Source of the DNA: Clostridia bacterium
GTDB lineage: Bacteria; Bacillota; Clostridia; Oscillospirales; CAG-272
Length of the DNA: 64,000 nucleotides
Assembly (NCBI GenBank): GCA_017403155.1
Contig: JAFQOP010000011.1
Location: forward strand, 86,450-150,449
Reading direction: 5' to 3'
In this document: one piece after another, positions 37,426-46,776 of the stretch
How the letters are laid out: each line of letters opens with the position of its first letter
Position numbering within the stretch: position 1 is the stretch's first letter
Translations under genes and position numbers: made by a program
The notes under the pieces: generated by a model
What the model saw: the letters and a program-made list of their open reading frames with translations, nothing else
Told to the model about the DNA's origin: nothing
The model's database searches: none

Positions 37426-38562
37426 CTACTTTTCGATGCTTGCGTATTTCGATATTGATAAGAGTATACCCATTTCAAAGAAAATCATAATAAGAGAGGA
37501 GCCACCGTAGCTGAAAAAGGGTAGAGATATTCCCGTGTTGGGAATAGTGTTTGTAACCACGGCAACATTGAGCAGCACCTGGATTGCCATTTTTGCCGAT
37601 ATGCCGAAGGCGGTAAGTCGTGCGAAGGTATCGGTTGTCCTTGTTGCAACGGTTATGCCTCTGTATACAAGCCAGGCGAATAGCCCGAGTGCTGCGAGCG
37701 CGCCGATGAGACCGAGCTCCTCGCACAGAATGGCAAATATCATATCATTGGCAGGCTCGGATACGTAGCATTGCTTCATAACTCCGTTTCCAAGCCCTAC
37801 GCCGAAGATTCCGCCCGAGCCGATTGCCATCAGACCCTGCAGCGTTTGCCAGCCGCCCGTAAGTCTGTATGCCTCGGGGTCTCGCCATACTGTTATGCGT
37901 TCCTTTGTATAATCTGTGAATAGTGCAAGAGCGCTGATCCCCATCACTCCGAGCCCGGAGAGAAACGATATGTATCTGAGATTGACTCCGGATGCGACTA
38001 TCATACAGAGTCCGATAGCCGAAAGTATTATTATGCACGACAGATGCTTTTGCAGCATGACGAGAATTATGGGGACGAGCATTATTCCAATCGGTATAGC
38101 AGTCCCATAGCGCAGGATATCTCCTCGTTTTTTTGAGAGAGCGAGCCCCTCCTTTTTGGAGAAATAGTATGCCATCATCATTATGAGCGATAGCTTAGCA
38201 ATTTCGGAGGGCTGCACTGTCAGCGGTCCTATCGATATCCAGCGCTTGGCACCGTTGCCGACAAAGCCCATAACAAGAACAAGCAGAAGCAGGACGAGTG
38301 TTGTGCCATACAGAACGGGTGTGATGCGCTTGTAAAAGGCAGGCGAAGCGTGCGAGCTAAGGTACAATACAACAAGTCCGACGAGCAGCCACAGAGATTG
38401 CTTTTTTATGAAATAGTAGCTGTCGTCATATCGCGCGTAGGCGTAGGCATATCCTGCACTAAATACCATAATCGTGCCGAAAATTGCGAGCAGAATTACA
38501 GAAATCAAAAGTGATACATCCGCGTGGTGCGGCGCGGTGCGCTTCGTTTGTATCTCTCTCAC
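37426..38562 (-). CDS. ftsW: Peptidoglycan polymerase FtsW (SEDS family)
   Basis: A 378-residue polytopic SEDS glycosyltransferase with about 10 membrane segments. KRWISIGPLTVQPSEIAKL and the late GISLPFFSYGGSSL are the SEDS signatures. The reading frame extends further upstream inside mraY, but the likely start is GTG at 38562, which overlaps the mraY stop as GTGA; there is no good ribosome site, consistent with translational coupling. In most clusters murD lies between mraY and ftsW; here the two genes overlap directly. Confidence 0.9.
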   Translation of the reverse strand: MREIQTKRTAPHHADVSLLISVILLAIFGTIMVFSAGYAYAYARYDDSYYFIKKQSLWLLVGLVVLYLSSHASPAFYKRITPVLYGTTLVLLLLVLVMGFVGNGAKRWISIGPLTVQPSEIAKLSLIMMMAYYFSKKEGLALSKKRGDILRYGTAIPIGIMLVPIILVMLQKHLSCIIILSAIGLCMIVASGVNLRYISFLSGLGVMGISALALFTDYTKERITVWRDPEAYRLTGGWQTLQGLMAIGSGGIFGVGLGNGVMKQCYVSEPANDMIFAILCEELGLIGALAALGLFAWLVYRGITVATRTTDTFARLTAFGISAKMAIQVLLNVAVVTNTIPNTGISLPFFSYGGSSLIMIFFEMGILLSISKYASIEK

Positions 38563-39545
38563 GGCAGAAAAAGCACGTATGCCGGGATGGAGAAAATGAA
38601 GGTCATAATTATTGCAACAATGCAGATTCGGTTTTCGCTCCAGCCGCATTTCTCAAGGTGGTGATGAACGGGCGCCATCTTGAATATTCTCTTTTTTCTG
38701 AGCTTGTAGGAAATTACCTGAAGTATGACAGAGCATCCCTCAAGCACGTAGACGCCAGCAATTGGAATTATCAGCAGGGGGTTGCCGAGCACAAAGCCCG
38801 ATGCCGCAATTAGCGCACCGAAATACAGTGAGCCGGTATCCCCCATGAATATTTTTGCGGGGTGGAGGTTAAAAACAAGAAAGCCGACAGATGCTCCGAT
38901 TATTGCCGAGGCTATTGCGCTTGCTTCCGGCGAGAGTGCCGTCGCTATATATAAGAGAGAGACTCCGATAGAAAACGCAACCGACGAGGCAAGTCCGTCG
39001 ATTCCGTCGGTGAGGTTGGCGCAGTTGACGATGCCAACAAGAATGATGAGAGCTATCGGGTAGTACATCGGACCGAGGTCTATTTCACCGAAGGAGAAGG
39101 AGATTTTCGTCCCCGTCCCGAGCAGGAGCCTTGATGCTGCGAGAAAGCCTACCGCCAGGATGAACTGAAGAATCAGCTTTCCCTTGGCACTTAAACCACG
39201 GTTTCTGCGTAGCCTAAGCTTTTTAAGGTCGTCAAGTAAGCCGACCAGGGAATTTAAAATTGCATATATCTGGCAGATGACGATTGGCAACACAGAGCCC
39301 CTCTCATTTACAAGGAGCAGGACGAGCGCTGAGGTGAGGAGGGATATGCTGATCGAGACTACGAATGCAGCGCCGCCCATTGTCGGAGTGCCGCTTTTTG
39401 AGAGGTGCCATCTCGGCCCGTCGGCATATATAGGTTGGCTGGCACTCTTGGTAAGAATCGGGAGCAGGCGTCCCTCAAAGAGAAGCGTGAATACAAGTGA
39501 GAGAACAAAAACGGTGGCGTATAGGGGAAAGAATCTGTCCAGCAT
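38559..39545 (-). CDS. mraY: Phospho-MurNAc-pentapeptide transferase MraY
   Basis: A 328-residue polytopic enzyme making lipid I. SGTPTMGGAAFV near the N-terminus, NLTDGIDGLASS, FMGDTGSLYFGA and APVHHHLEKCGWSE (Mg and His-rich loop) are all present. It overlaps murF by one base and ftsW by four. Confidence 0.95.
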   Translation of the reverse strand: MLDRFFPLYATVFVLSLVFTLLFEGRLLPILTKSASQPIYADGPRWHLSKSGTPTMGGAAFVVSISISLLTSALVLLLVNERGSVLPIVICQIYAILNSLVGLLDDLKKLRLRRNRGLSAKGKLILQFILAVGFLAASRLLLGTGTKISFSFGEIDLGPMYYPIALIILVGIVNCANLTDGIDGLASSVAFSIGVSLLYIATALSPEASAIASAIIGASVGFLVFNLHPAKIFMGDTGSLYFGALIAASGFVLGNPLLIIPIAGVYVLEGCSVILQVISYKLRKKRIFKMAPVHHHLEKCGWSENRICIVAIIMTFIFSIPAYVLFLP

Positions 39546-40903
39546 TACGTCGTCTCCTTTCTTATCATTTCAATAATGCGCTCGGCTTGTGTTGCGTGCG
39601 AGCCCTTTACAAGAAGTATACCGTCAGCAACGTGTGCCTTGATTGCCTCGAGTGTTGCGGACAGGTCGTTTGTATCTTTATTTATATGTATATTTTCGCT
39701 TTTCATACCGCCCGAGCGTGCACCTATGGCATATTCGTCAGCATAGCTGCCGACAGTGAAGAGATGGCTTATGCCGCATTCGGCACACCTCCTGCCTGCA
39801 AGGCGGTGCAGTCTGGCGCTGTCCTCGCCGAGCTCAAGCATGTCGAATAGCACCGCATGCGTAGGCTTGTTGTATAGCCGCAGCATATCAAGTGCTCCGA
39901 CGGTTGCCTCGTATGAGGCGCTGTACGTGTCGTCATATATCGTATATTTGCCTACGTTAATAAATTTTTGCCGCAAGGGCGCCTCGTTGAGGATCGGGAG
40001 GCGCGAGTCCAGCTCGCGCTCGCCAAGCCCCATATACAGTGCCGCAGAAAGGGCGGCACAAAAGCAGTTGAAGGCAGCTGTGCCTACAAGCGGAAGGTGC
40101 TTGCCGAGCCATGCCGAGCCGCGTGAGTAGAGGTCAAAGACTGTACCGCTTTTGCCGGAGCGCAGAGAGATAAAATATGCATCGGCATTCGGGGAGTCTG
40201 ACGAGTAGGTAAAAGGGTGCGGCGCACTCTTCAGGAGCGGCTCACCGTAGGGTATTATACATATTTTTGTATTCGTCGCACATATTTCCAGCTTTGCCTC
40301 TGCGATTTTTTCTTTAGAGCCGAGATTGCCTATATGCGCTGTGCCGATATTTGTAATTATTGCGACGTCGGGACTGATTGCCGCCGATAGGTTTCTTATC
40401 TCTCCCGTGTGATTCATACCGAGCTCGAATATAAGCACCTCCGTATCCTTCGGGGCGCATAGTGTAGTAAAGAGCACACCGTATAGGTTGTTTAGGTTAC
40501 CGTCTGTTGCGTGTGTGCGGTATTTTTCTTCAACAAGTGCTCGCAAAAGCTCCTTTGTTGTCGTTTTCCCCACGCTTCCCGTAATACCGACGGTATATTT
40601 AAGAGAAGGGAGCTTTTTGATGTAGTGACGTATGAGATGGACAAGCGCCTCCGCAACAGATTCAACACGAACGGTTGCACCGACAGCTTGGGCAAGAGTA
40701 TATGCACCGATTTGAAGGGCAGGCTCTACATAATCCTCGCCGTCAAACCTCTCACCCCTCAGCGCTATAAAAAGATCGCCGCACATAAGCTCTCGCGTAT
40801 CGGTGGATATGTGTGTTATCACCTTGTCCTCGGGAGAGGAGTGGGAGTGTGTAGCGCGCGCGATTTCCGACAGAGAGAGCGGAAGATGTAGCTTTATCCT
40901 CAT
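39545..40903 (-). CDS. murF: UDP-MurNAc-tripeptide:D-Ala-D-Ala ligase MurF
   Basis: A 452-residue Mur ligase. ATP loop GSVGKTTT at 109-116, ELGMNHTGEIR, TNIGTAHIGNLGS and the late DTYSASYEA domain-3 block are typical. It overlaps murE by four bases. Confidence 0.93.
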   Translation of the reverse strand: MRIKLHLPLSLSEIARATHSHSSPEDKVITHISTDTRELMCGDLFIALRGERFDGEDYVEPALQIGAYTLAQAVGATVRVESVAEALVHLIRHYIKKLPSLKYTVGITGSVGKTTTKELLRALVEEKYRTHATDGNLNNLYGVLFTTLCAPKDTEVLIFELGMNHTGEIRNLSAAISPDVAIITNIGTAHIGNLGSKEKIAEAKLEICATNTKICIIPYGEPLLKSAPHPFTYSSDSPNADAYFISLRSGKSGTVFDLYSRGSAWLGKHLPLVGTAAFNCFCAALSAALYMGLGERELDSRLPILNEAPLRQKFINVGKYTIYDDTYSASYEATVGALDMLRLYNKPTHAVLFDMLELGEDSARLHRLAGRRCAECGISHLFTVGSYADEYAIGARSGGMKSENIHINKDTNDLSATLEAIKAHVADGILLVKGSHATQAERIIEMIRKETT

Positions 40904-42378
40904 GTGTCCCTTGCCTCTTTTCTTTCCTTCATTGCTTTGCGAACAACCTCTCTTTCGTCAAAGGGGATATATCCCTCGCGAGTGATGTTGTATCTCTCGT
41001 GCCCCTTGCCGAGCAGGAGGATGATGTCATCGTCCCTCGCTGTTAGAATAGCCTCGCGTATTGCCTTGGAGCGAGGGGTGAGCACCTTGTATACAGATGT
41101 GGAGGAGAATCCGCAGCAGATGTCGGCAATAATTGAATCTTTATCCTCGCCTCGCTCGTTGTCGTTCGTTACTATGGAATGGGTGGTATATTTTTCGCAT
41201 ATTTCAGCCATTTTAGGGCGCTTTGTTTTGTCACGTTCTCCCCCTGCACCAAATACAACTATAACTCTCTGCCTCTCTTTTTTTATTGATTTTACCGTTT
41301 TCAATACATTTTCAAACGCCTCGGGAGTGTGTGCATAGTCAATGATCACACATGGGGTGCTGCCTATGACCTCAAACCTGCCATCGATAGAGGAAAGAGA
41401 CTGAAGAGCTTCCTTTGCCACACACGGTCTGATGCCGAAATCAATTGTGCACTTGAGCGCCATAAGCGCGTTGTATACGTTATAATATCCGACGAGAGGA
41501 AGACTGACCTTGAAGATCCTTTTGTCATCCTGATATACGAATTCGGTTCCTCGAAGTCCGTCCTGCACGATGCTTCTGACCCTTGCCTCCGCGTCCCAGA
41601 GGATGCCAACGCTTGTTGCGTTGCACTTGTCAAAGGACTCTCGCATAGCGCGTGAGGAGTATTCGTCATCGGCGTTGAAGATTCCGTTTTCGCTTTGCTC
41701 GAAAAGGGCGAGCTTGCATTTGTAATATTCCTCCATATTTATATGGTAATCAAGATGCTCGCTCGATAGGTTGGTAAAAATAGAATATGAGAATGGTATA
41801 GGACTTACGCGCTCCTGGGAAAGCGCGTGGCTGGAAACCTCCATTACAACAGCCTCGCAACCGTTCTGTTGCATTTTCCTTATGGCGGGATAGAGGATCT
41901 CGGGCGGTGGGGTAGTCATCGAATAGAAGGTGTCGGTGAGGACGCTGCCGCCGTATATTATTTTTCCCGTGCCGATAAAGCCGACCCTTATCCCCGCGTG
42001 CTTCAATATCTCATATATCATTGTAGCACAGCTCGTTTTTCCGTTCGTTCCCGTCACGCCTATGAATGCGGTGGAGCGGTAGTCCACCTCACAAAATGCG
42101 GAGCACAGTATGGCAAGGGCGCGTCGGGCAGAGGGCACGCGTATTGTCCTGACGGACTTCGGCAGAGTTCGATCTCTATCCGTTATTACCAGCATAGGGG
42201 ATGAAGAAATAATTCTTTCGGTAAGAGTATCGGTATCGTATCCAACTCCGCACAGCCACACGAACACCGTTGAATTGTCAATACCGTTGACGTCGCTCGT
42301 TATTTTTTTGATTGGTGCGTCAATATCGCACACCGCACTGGGAACAGAGAGTGCCGTATATACGTCATTCAGCTGCAA
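40900..42378 (-). CDS. murE: UDP-MurNAc-dipeptide ligase MurE
   Basis: A 492-residue Mur ligase that adds the third peptide residue. ATP loop GTNGKT is at 110-115; TTPPPE and EVSSHAL bind substrate. The amino-acid selectivity loop, DNPR in diaminopimelate enzymes, reads DNER at 406-409: the Arg that recognises the second carboxylate of DAP is kept, so DAP is the likely substrate, but the Pro is replaced. It lies 12 bases after the PBP gene. Confidence 0.92.
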   Translation of the reverse strand: MQLNDVYTALSVPSAVCDIDAPIKKITSDVNGIDNSTVFVWLCGVGYDTDTLTERIISSSPMLVITDRDRTLPKSVRTIRVPSARRALAILCSAFCEVDYRSTAFIGVTGTNGKTSCATMIYEILKHAGIRVGFIGTGKIIYGGSVLTDTFYSMTTPPPEILYPAIRKMQQNGCEAVVMEVSSHALSQERVSPIPFSYSIFTNLSSEHLDYHINMEEYYKCKLALFEQSENGIFNADDEYSSRAMRESFDKCNATSVGILWDAEARVRSIVQDGLRGTEFVYQDDKRIFKVSLPLVGYYNVYNALMALKCTIDFGIRPCVAKEALQSLSSIDGRFEVIGSTPCVIIDYAHTPEAFENVLKTVKSIKKERQRVIVVFGAGGERDKTKRPKMAEICEKYTTHSIVTNDNERGEDKDSIIADICCGFSSTSVYKVLTPRSKAIREAILTARDDDIILLLGKGHERYNITREGYIPFDEREVVRKAMKERKEARDT

Positions 42379-42389
42379 AACATCACCTC

Positions 42390-44636
42390 CTAGTCCTCAT
42401 AATCCAAAACGAGGACTTTAATTTTAATTTTCGTACCGCGGCATACCTTGCTCCCGACGGGCAGCGATTGGCTGGTAACGGTGCCGCCGTCAATGCTGCC
42501 GCTGAGCTCGACGTTAAGCCCGAGGCTTAGGCATTTCTTAACCGCCTCCGACACCTCCATACCGACAAGGGAGGGCACAGCTACATCCTCGCTCTCCTCT
42601 TCTGTATAGAGAACAACCGTAGTAAGTGTGCTGTTTGCCGTGTCGTGGGGAGAGGGGGTCTGGCGAAGGACGTACTCGCCTTCACCTATAATTTCGTAAT
42701 TAAGTCCGGCTTCCTTCAATAGATCTGTGGCACTCCTTACCGTGAGTCCCGTTAGGTTTGGTATATCTATGCTTTTAACATCGGTTGCCGATTCGAAATC
42801 TAGATAGGGAAGAGCGCTTGTCAAAAGAGCGGAAACGTAGGGCGCGGCAACGACACTGCCGTATTTAACCGATGTTTGTGGCTCGTCGACAATGATAATT
42901 GTGGCAATTCCCCCCTCCTTGCTGATGTTGTATGCAACTGTCGAGCCGATGCGCAGATATGAGTTGCCGTTTTCATCGAGTATATCAAACTTCTGTGACG
43001 TGCCTGTTTTTGCAGCTATTTCGTATCCCTCTACCCGAGCATTCTTTGCTCCGCCCTCGCCGCTTACACCCCCCTCGAGGACCTCGCTCACCTCTCTTGC
43101 GACCTCCTCGGAGATTACGCTGCGTATTATTTCTACCTCATGCTCATAGACCGAGTTGCCGTCCACGTCTATTATTTTTTCGACAACGTAGGGCTCGACG
43201 AGCTTGCCTCCGTTTGCAACAGCGCATATTGCTCTCAGATGATTGATGGCACTTACCTTAAAGCGCTGTCCAAAGGATGCGGTGGCAAGCTCCGTTGCAC
43301 CGAGACCCGACTCGGTGTGGAAGATTGTTCCTGCCTCGCTTGGCAGGTCAATTCCGCTTTTTTCAAAGTAGCCGAATGCTTTGACGTATGAATAAAATCG
43401 GCTGCTACCGATTCTCTCGGCAATGCTCATCATCGTTGGGTTGCAGGACATCTGCAATCCGTAGGAAAGAGGGAAGCCCGAGCCGTGTCCCGTTATCTTA
43501 TGGCACCTTATTCTCCATCCGCCGACGGTGTGATAGCCGTTGCAGGAGAAGGTGTCGGACATTTTTGCAGCTCCCGAGTCAAGAGCTGCCGCAACTGTAA
43601 TAATCTTGAAGGTTGAGCCCGGCTCATAGGTTTCGCTTATTGCCTTGTTCGACCACATGATTTGCAAAAGCTCTCTCTTGTATGCCTTGTATTCGTCAGT
43701 TCCCTCTGCATAGCCCGATGCAGCTAGCTTATCGAGAGATAACGGATCGAGCTCATACGGAGAGTTTGGATCAAACGGGGAGGAGGTTGCCATAGCAAGT
43801 ATTGCACCCGTGTTTATATCCATAACTATGCCCGTCGCTCGGTTTGTTGCATTGTGGTTTTTAACCGCCTGCTCGAGCTGGCTTTCCAGCTCGCTCTGTA
43901 TATAGCTGTCAAGCGTTGTCACAAGGCTGTAGCCATCCTTTGGCGGTACGTAGGTCGAGTATTCTGTGGAAAGTACGTTGCCGCCTGCATCCTTTGCATA
44001 CAGATAGTATCCGTCAGTGCCCGAGAGATAATCGTCATAATAATACTCGAGCCCGTACAGTCCCTGGTTGTCAGAGCCCGTAAAGCCGATGAGGTGCGCG
44101 GCAAGCGTTGATTCGGGATAATAGCGTGAGCTCTGCGCCTCAGTAAAGACAAGTGCCTCGAGGGAGTTATCCTTAATAAACTCGATGATTTTCTCATATT
44201 CCGACCTTGTCGCATTCTTCTTCACGGTAACATCGAGGACGCTTGTATTTCTGATTTTTGCAAGCAGAGCCGACGGGTCAAGGTCGAGTATGTCCGAAAG
44301 TCCCCTCGCAATTATCAGGGAGTAGTCGGCCCCCTCTTCCTTTTCAGCCCTCTTTATATCCTTTGTGGATATAAAAATACGCCAGGAGGTGTTCGTTGTT
44401 GCGAGTGTATTCATATTTCTGTCGAGGATAGCACCGCGCTCAGCGCGCATTGCCGAGGTTGTCGTTATCTGGTTGTATACCTTGTTTTTGTAATATGCAT
44501 TCAGCGTTATCTGGAGCTTAAAAAGGTTTGATATCAAAAGAATGAGGAAAAGGAGGAGAGCGATACATATTACCGCTATGCGTTTTTTTGTTCTGCTTGC
44601 TGCGCCCAGCATGCTTGCGCCCGTGCTTTTGTTCAT
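42390..44636 (-). CDS. ftsI: Class B penicillin-binding protein with two PASTA domains (FtsI/SpoVD type)
   Basis: A 748-residue transpeptidase. Basic N-terminus, one membrane anchor (about 19-37), PBP dimer domain (RGAILDRN near 68-74), then the transpeptidase with STFK (341-344), SCN (397-399) and KTG (543-545). Two C-terminal PASTA domains follow (about 622-678 and 683-744), ending in a short acidic tail. It is in the ftsI place of the cluster; spore formers often have spoVD here, and the two cannot be separated by sequence alone. A terminator lies upstream between it and the rsmH-side genes, so it may have its own promoter. Confidence 0.9.
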   Translation of the reverse strand: MNKSTGASMLGAASRTKKRIAVICIALLLFLILLISNLFKLQITLNAYYKNKVYNQITTTSAMRAERGAILDRNMNTLATTNTSWRIFISTKDIKRAEKEEGADYSLIIARGLSDILDLDPSALLAKIRNTSVLDVTVKKNATRSEYEKIIEFIKDNSLEALVFTEAQSSRYYPESTLAAHLIGFTGSDNQGLYGLEYYYDDYLSGTDGYYLYAKDAGGNVLSTEYSTYVPPKDGYSLVTTLDSYIQSELESQLEQAVKNHNATNRATGIVMDINTGAILAMATSSPFDPNSPYELDPLSLDKLAASGYAEGTDEYKAYKRELLQIMWSNKAISETYEPGSTFKIITVAAALDSGAAKMSDTFSCNGYHTVGGWRIRCHKITGHGSGFPLSYGLQMSCNPTMMSIAERIGSSRFYSYVKAFGYFEKSGIDLPSEAGTIFHTESGLGATELATASFGQRFKVSAINHLRAICAVANGGKLVEPYVVEKIIDVDGNSVYEHEVEIIRSVISEEVAREVSEVLEGGVSGEGGAKNARVEGYEIAAKTGTSQKFDILDENGNSYLRIGSTVAYNISKEGGIATIIIVDEPQTSVKYGSVVAAPYVSALLTSALPYLDFESATDVKSIDIPNLTGLTVRSATDLLKEAGLNYEIIGEGEYVLRQTPSPHDTANSTLTTVVLYTEEESEDVAVPSLVGMEVSEAVKKCLSLGLNVELSGSIDGGTVTSQSLPVGSKVCRGTKIKIKVLVLDYED

Positions 44637-44651
44637 AAAAAATCCCCAAAA

Positions 44652-44690
44652 ATAAAAAAGTAGCGACAGCTAAAGAGCCATCGCTACATT
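44652..44690 (-). terminator. Terminator between the 138-residue membrane protein gene and ftsI
   Basis: Read on the - strand: GTAGCGA, 14-base loop, TCGCTAC (7 bp, 44687-44660), then TTTTTTA. It would split mraZ-rsmH-membrane protein from the ftsI-murE-murF-mraY-ftsW-murG set, at least partly. Confidence 0.7.
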
Positions 44691-44720
44691 TTATTAAAAA
44701 TTTTATCCGTTTATGACGGA

Positions 44721-45137
44721 TCAGTCGTTTGTCTTATCAACAGTTTCAACAATCTCGGTTTCTTCTATGTTCTCTCTTGCATCAACGGTGGAGGGAAGGG
44801 AGCTTGCACCCTTCATTGCAAAGATACCGAAGGAAAAGATGAATACGCATGCCACAACTGCGGAGAAAAATGCAGAAAGGGAGGTGCGAAGGGGGAATGC
44901 GCGCATAGTTTTATCCTTAACGGGCTCCTTCTTGACCGCGAGCTTGTCGTTGACGTAGGAGATTATAGCAGAAATAGAGTGGTTGTCGTTTGCTCTTGCG
45001 GCAGGAAGGTTAGAGGTCGCGCCGGACGCCTTCTTGACCATGTATTCGCCGAGAGTGCATTCAATACCGTCGTTTATAACAGCAAACTTGTTTTTCATCG
45101 TAGTGTAAAGATTTTCGTAAACGCTCATAGTTGCCAT
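44721..45137 (-). CDS. Single-pass membrane protein in the ftsL position
   Basis: A 138-residue protein I do not recognise. A cytoplasmic segment of about 80 mostly polar residues is followed by one membrane helix (about 87-107) and a short acidic outside tail (ENIEETEIVETVDKTND). FtsL normally has a short inside tail, a membrane helix and an outside coiled coil; here the proportions are reversed and no coiled coil is seen. The gene lies 13 bases after rsmH and before ftsI, exactly where ftsL is expected. AAAGGAG precedes the start. It could be a highly diverged FtsL substitute or an unrelated regulator. Confidence 0.75.
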   Translation of the reverse strand: MATMSVYENLYTTMKNKFAVINDGIECTLGEYMVKKASGATSNLPAARANDNHSISAIISYVNDKLAVKKEPVKDKTMRAFPLRTSLSAFFSAVVACVFIFSFGIFAMKGASSLPSTVDARENIEETEIVETVDKTND

Positions 45138-45150
45138 TGCTATTTCTCCT

Positions 45151-46095
45151 TTAGATTTTTTCCGCTATTCGGAGCTTTGCGCTTCTTGAACGCGGATTAC
45201 TGTTAATTTCTTCTTCACTTGGAAGTGTGGGCTTTTTCGTAATTTCCTTGAGTATAGGCTTGTTACCGCATACGCAGATGGGGAAGTCCTTTGGACAGGT
45301 GCATCCACCGGCGAGATCTCTGTATCCGAGCTTGACAAGTCTGTCCTCCAGAGAATGGAAGGATATTATTGCAAGTCTGCCGCCCGATACAAGTCCGTTT
45401 GCCGCAGACTTGATAAGGGGCTTTATTGCATCGAGCTCTCCGTTGACCTCAATCCTTATTGCCTGGAAGGTTCTCTTTGCCGGGTGGGGGCCGTCCTGCC
45501 TCTTTGCTGCCGGTATGGCTGATTTGATAATATCTGCGAGCTCTACTGTCGATTCAATGGGGGAGAGGGCTCTTTTCTTTACGATAGCGGATGCTATCCT
45601 TGCTGAGAATTTTTCCTCACCGTATTCAAAGAATATTCTTTTAAGCTCGTCCTCGCTGTATTCGTTAACGACGTTGTAGGCAGATAGGGGAGAGTCGGTA
45701 TCCATTCTCATATCAAGACGGGCATCCTGCATATAGCTGAAGCCGCGGTCCTTTGTGTCGAACTGATACGAGCTGCATCCAAGGTCTGCAAGCACACCTC
45801 CGAGGTTGTCGATCTTAAGCTCTCTTATGACATCACCCAGGGAGGAGAAGTTGTCGTTGATGAAGGTAACCTTATCAAGATAGCCTTCAAGTCTTTTGGT
45901 TGCTGCAGCGATAGCATCCCTATCCCTGTCAAAGCAGATGAGCCTGGAGTCTTTTCCAAGCCTCTTTGCTATTTCGAGGGAGTGACCGCCTCCGCCTGCA
46001 GTGCAGTCTATGTAGGTATATCCGTCTCTTATGTTCAGCGCGTCGATGCACTCATAGAGTAGCACCGAGGTGTGTGAAAAGCGGATACCGTCCAT
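45151..46095 (-). CDS. rsmH: 16S rRNA (cytosine1402-N4)-methyltransferase
   Basis: A 314-residue RsmH (MraW). It begins FSHTSVLLYECIDAL, has motif I YIDCTAGGGGHS, and a late SFHSLEDRLVK block. The C-terminus ends in NPRSRSAKLRIAEK, a family hallmark. It follows mraZ by 18 bases behind GAAAGGA. Confidence 0.96.
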   Translation of the reverse strand: MDGIRFSHTSVLLYECIDALNIRDGYTYIDCTAGGGGHSLEIAKRLGKDSRLICFDRDRDAIAAATKRLEGYLDKVTFINDNFSSLGDVIRELKIDNLGGVLADLGCSSYQFDTKDRGFSYMQDARLDMRMDTDSPLSAYNVVNEYSEDELKRIFFEYGEEKFSARIASAIVKKRALSPIESTVELADIIKSAIPAAKRQDGPHPAKRTFQAIRIEVNGELDAIKPLIKSAANGLVSGGRLAIISFHSLEDRLVKLGYRDLAGGCTCPKDFPICVCGNKPILKEITKKPTLPSEEEINSNPRSRSAKLRIAEKI

Positions 46096-46113
46096 ATGCT
46101 TGTCCTTTCTGAC

Positions 46114-46536
46114 TTAAAGTCCGTACTGGCGCATCGTGTCGCGCATTTTATCGAAGTCGCGGGTTTCCTCGCGCTTGTTCCAAACGTCCTCTGCCCAAAC
46201 TCGGATCTGCTTGCCCGCACCGACGAATACGATGTTTTTCGTTATTCCGGCGTGGCGCAGGAGTCTGTCGTCGATAATTATTCTGCCGCTTGCGTCGGGG
46301 GTGCATTTCTGCGCCGCACCGAGTATGTAGTCCTGGATTTCCTCTGCATCGGTCTCGGGTAGCTTCGAGATCTTCTCGACGTAGGCATCCCAGTCCTCAG
46401 CTGTGTATATAGAGAGGTATGCACCGAATTTACGTGTTATGTAAAACTCGTCGCCGAGGTCTTCGCGGTACTTGGACGGAATGAAGACACGCTTCTTTGC
46501 ATCCATCGAGTGAGTGTAGTTGCCTACGAATGACAT
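46114..46536 (-). CDS. mraZ: Transcriptional regulator MraZ
   Basis: A 140-residue protein with two SpoVT/AbrB-like halves; the conserved DxKxRvfIPskyR (near 12-24) and DASGRIIID repeat are visible. MraZ forms a ring and represses its own cluster. Two GTGGGGC repeats 10 nt apart lie between its promoter and start. AAAGGAGGT precedes ATG. Confidence 0.95.
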   Translation of the reverse strand: MSFVGNYTHSMDAKKRVFIPSKYREDLGDEFYITRKFGAYLSIYTAEDWDAYVEKISKLPETDAEEIQDYILGAAQKCTPDASGRIIIDDRLLRHAGITKNIVFVGAGKQIRVWAEDVWNKREETRDFDKMRDTMRQYGL

Positions 46537-46584
46537 CGTTATACCTCCTTTTTACTCTCGAAATTGGGAAAATGGTGCTTTTGT

Positions 46585-46601
46585 GCCCCACTTCGCCCCA
46601 C
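46585..46601 (-). promoter_or_regulatory. MraZ-type operator repeats
   Basis: On the - strand GTGGGGC occurs twice (46601-46595 and 46591-46585), with starts 10 nt apart. This matches the known MraZ box: TGGGN direct repeats separated by 5 nt. The site lies at about +3 to +20 of the predicted mraZ transcript, well placed for autorepression. Confidence 0.75.
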
Positions 46602-46610
46602 TTTGATACC

Positions 46611-46639
46611 ATTATAATACACTTTGCGTAAAAAATCAA
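46611..46639 (-). promoter_or_regulatory. Sigma-A promoter for mraZ and the wall cluster
   Basis: On the - strand: TTGATT (46639-46634), 17-bp spacer, TATAAT (46616-46611). Confidence 0.8.
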
Positions 46640-46776
46640 CCCCTTTTTATAAAAAACTTAGAAAAATATTAAAAAAATTATTATATTTAAAAAATAATAA
46701 AATAAATAAAAAGGTATTCCATTTTCGGTCGCTTTGTGGTAAAATGAAATCAGTAAAACAGAAGGGCTGATTATTT

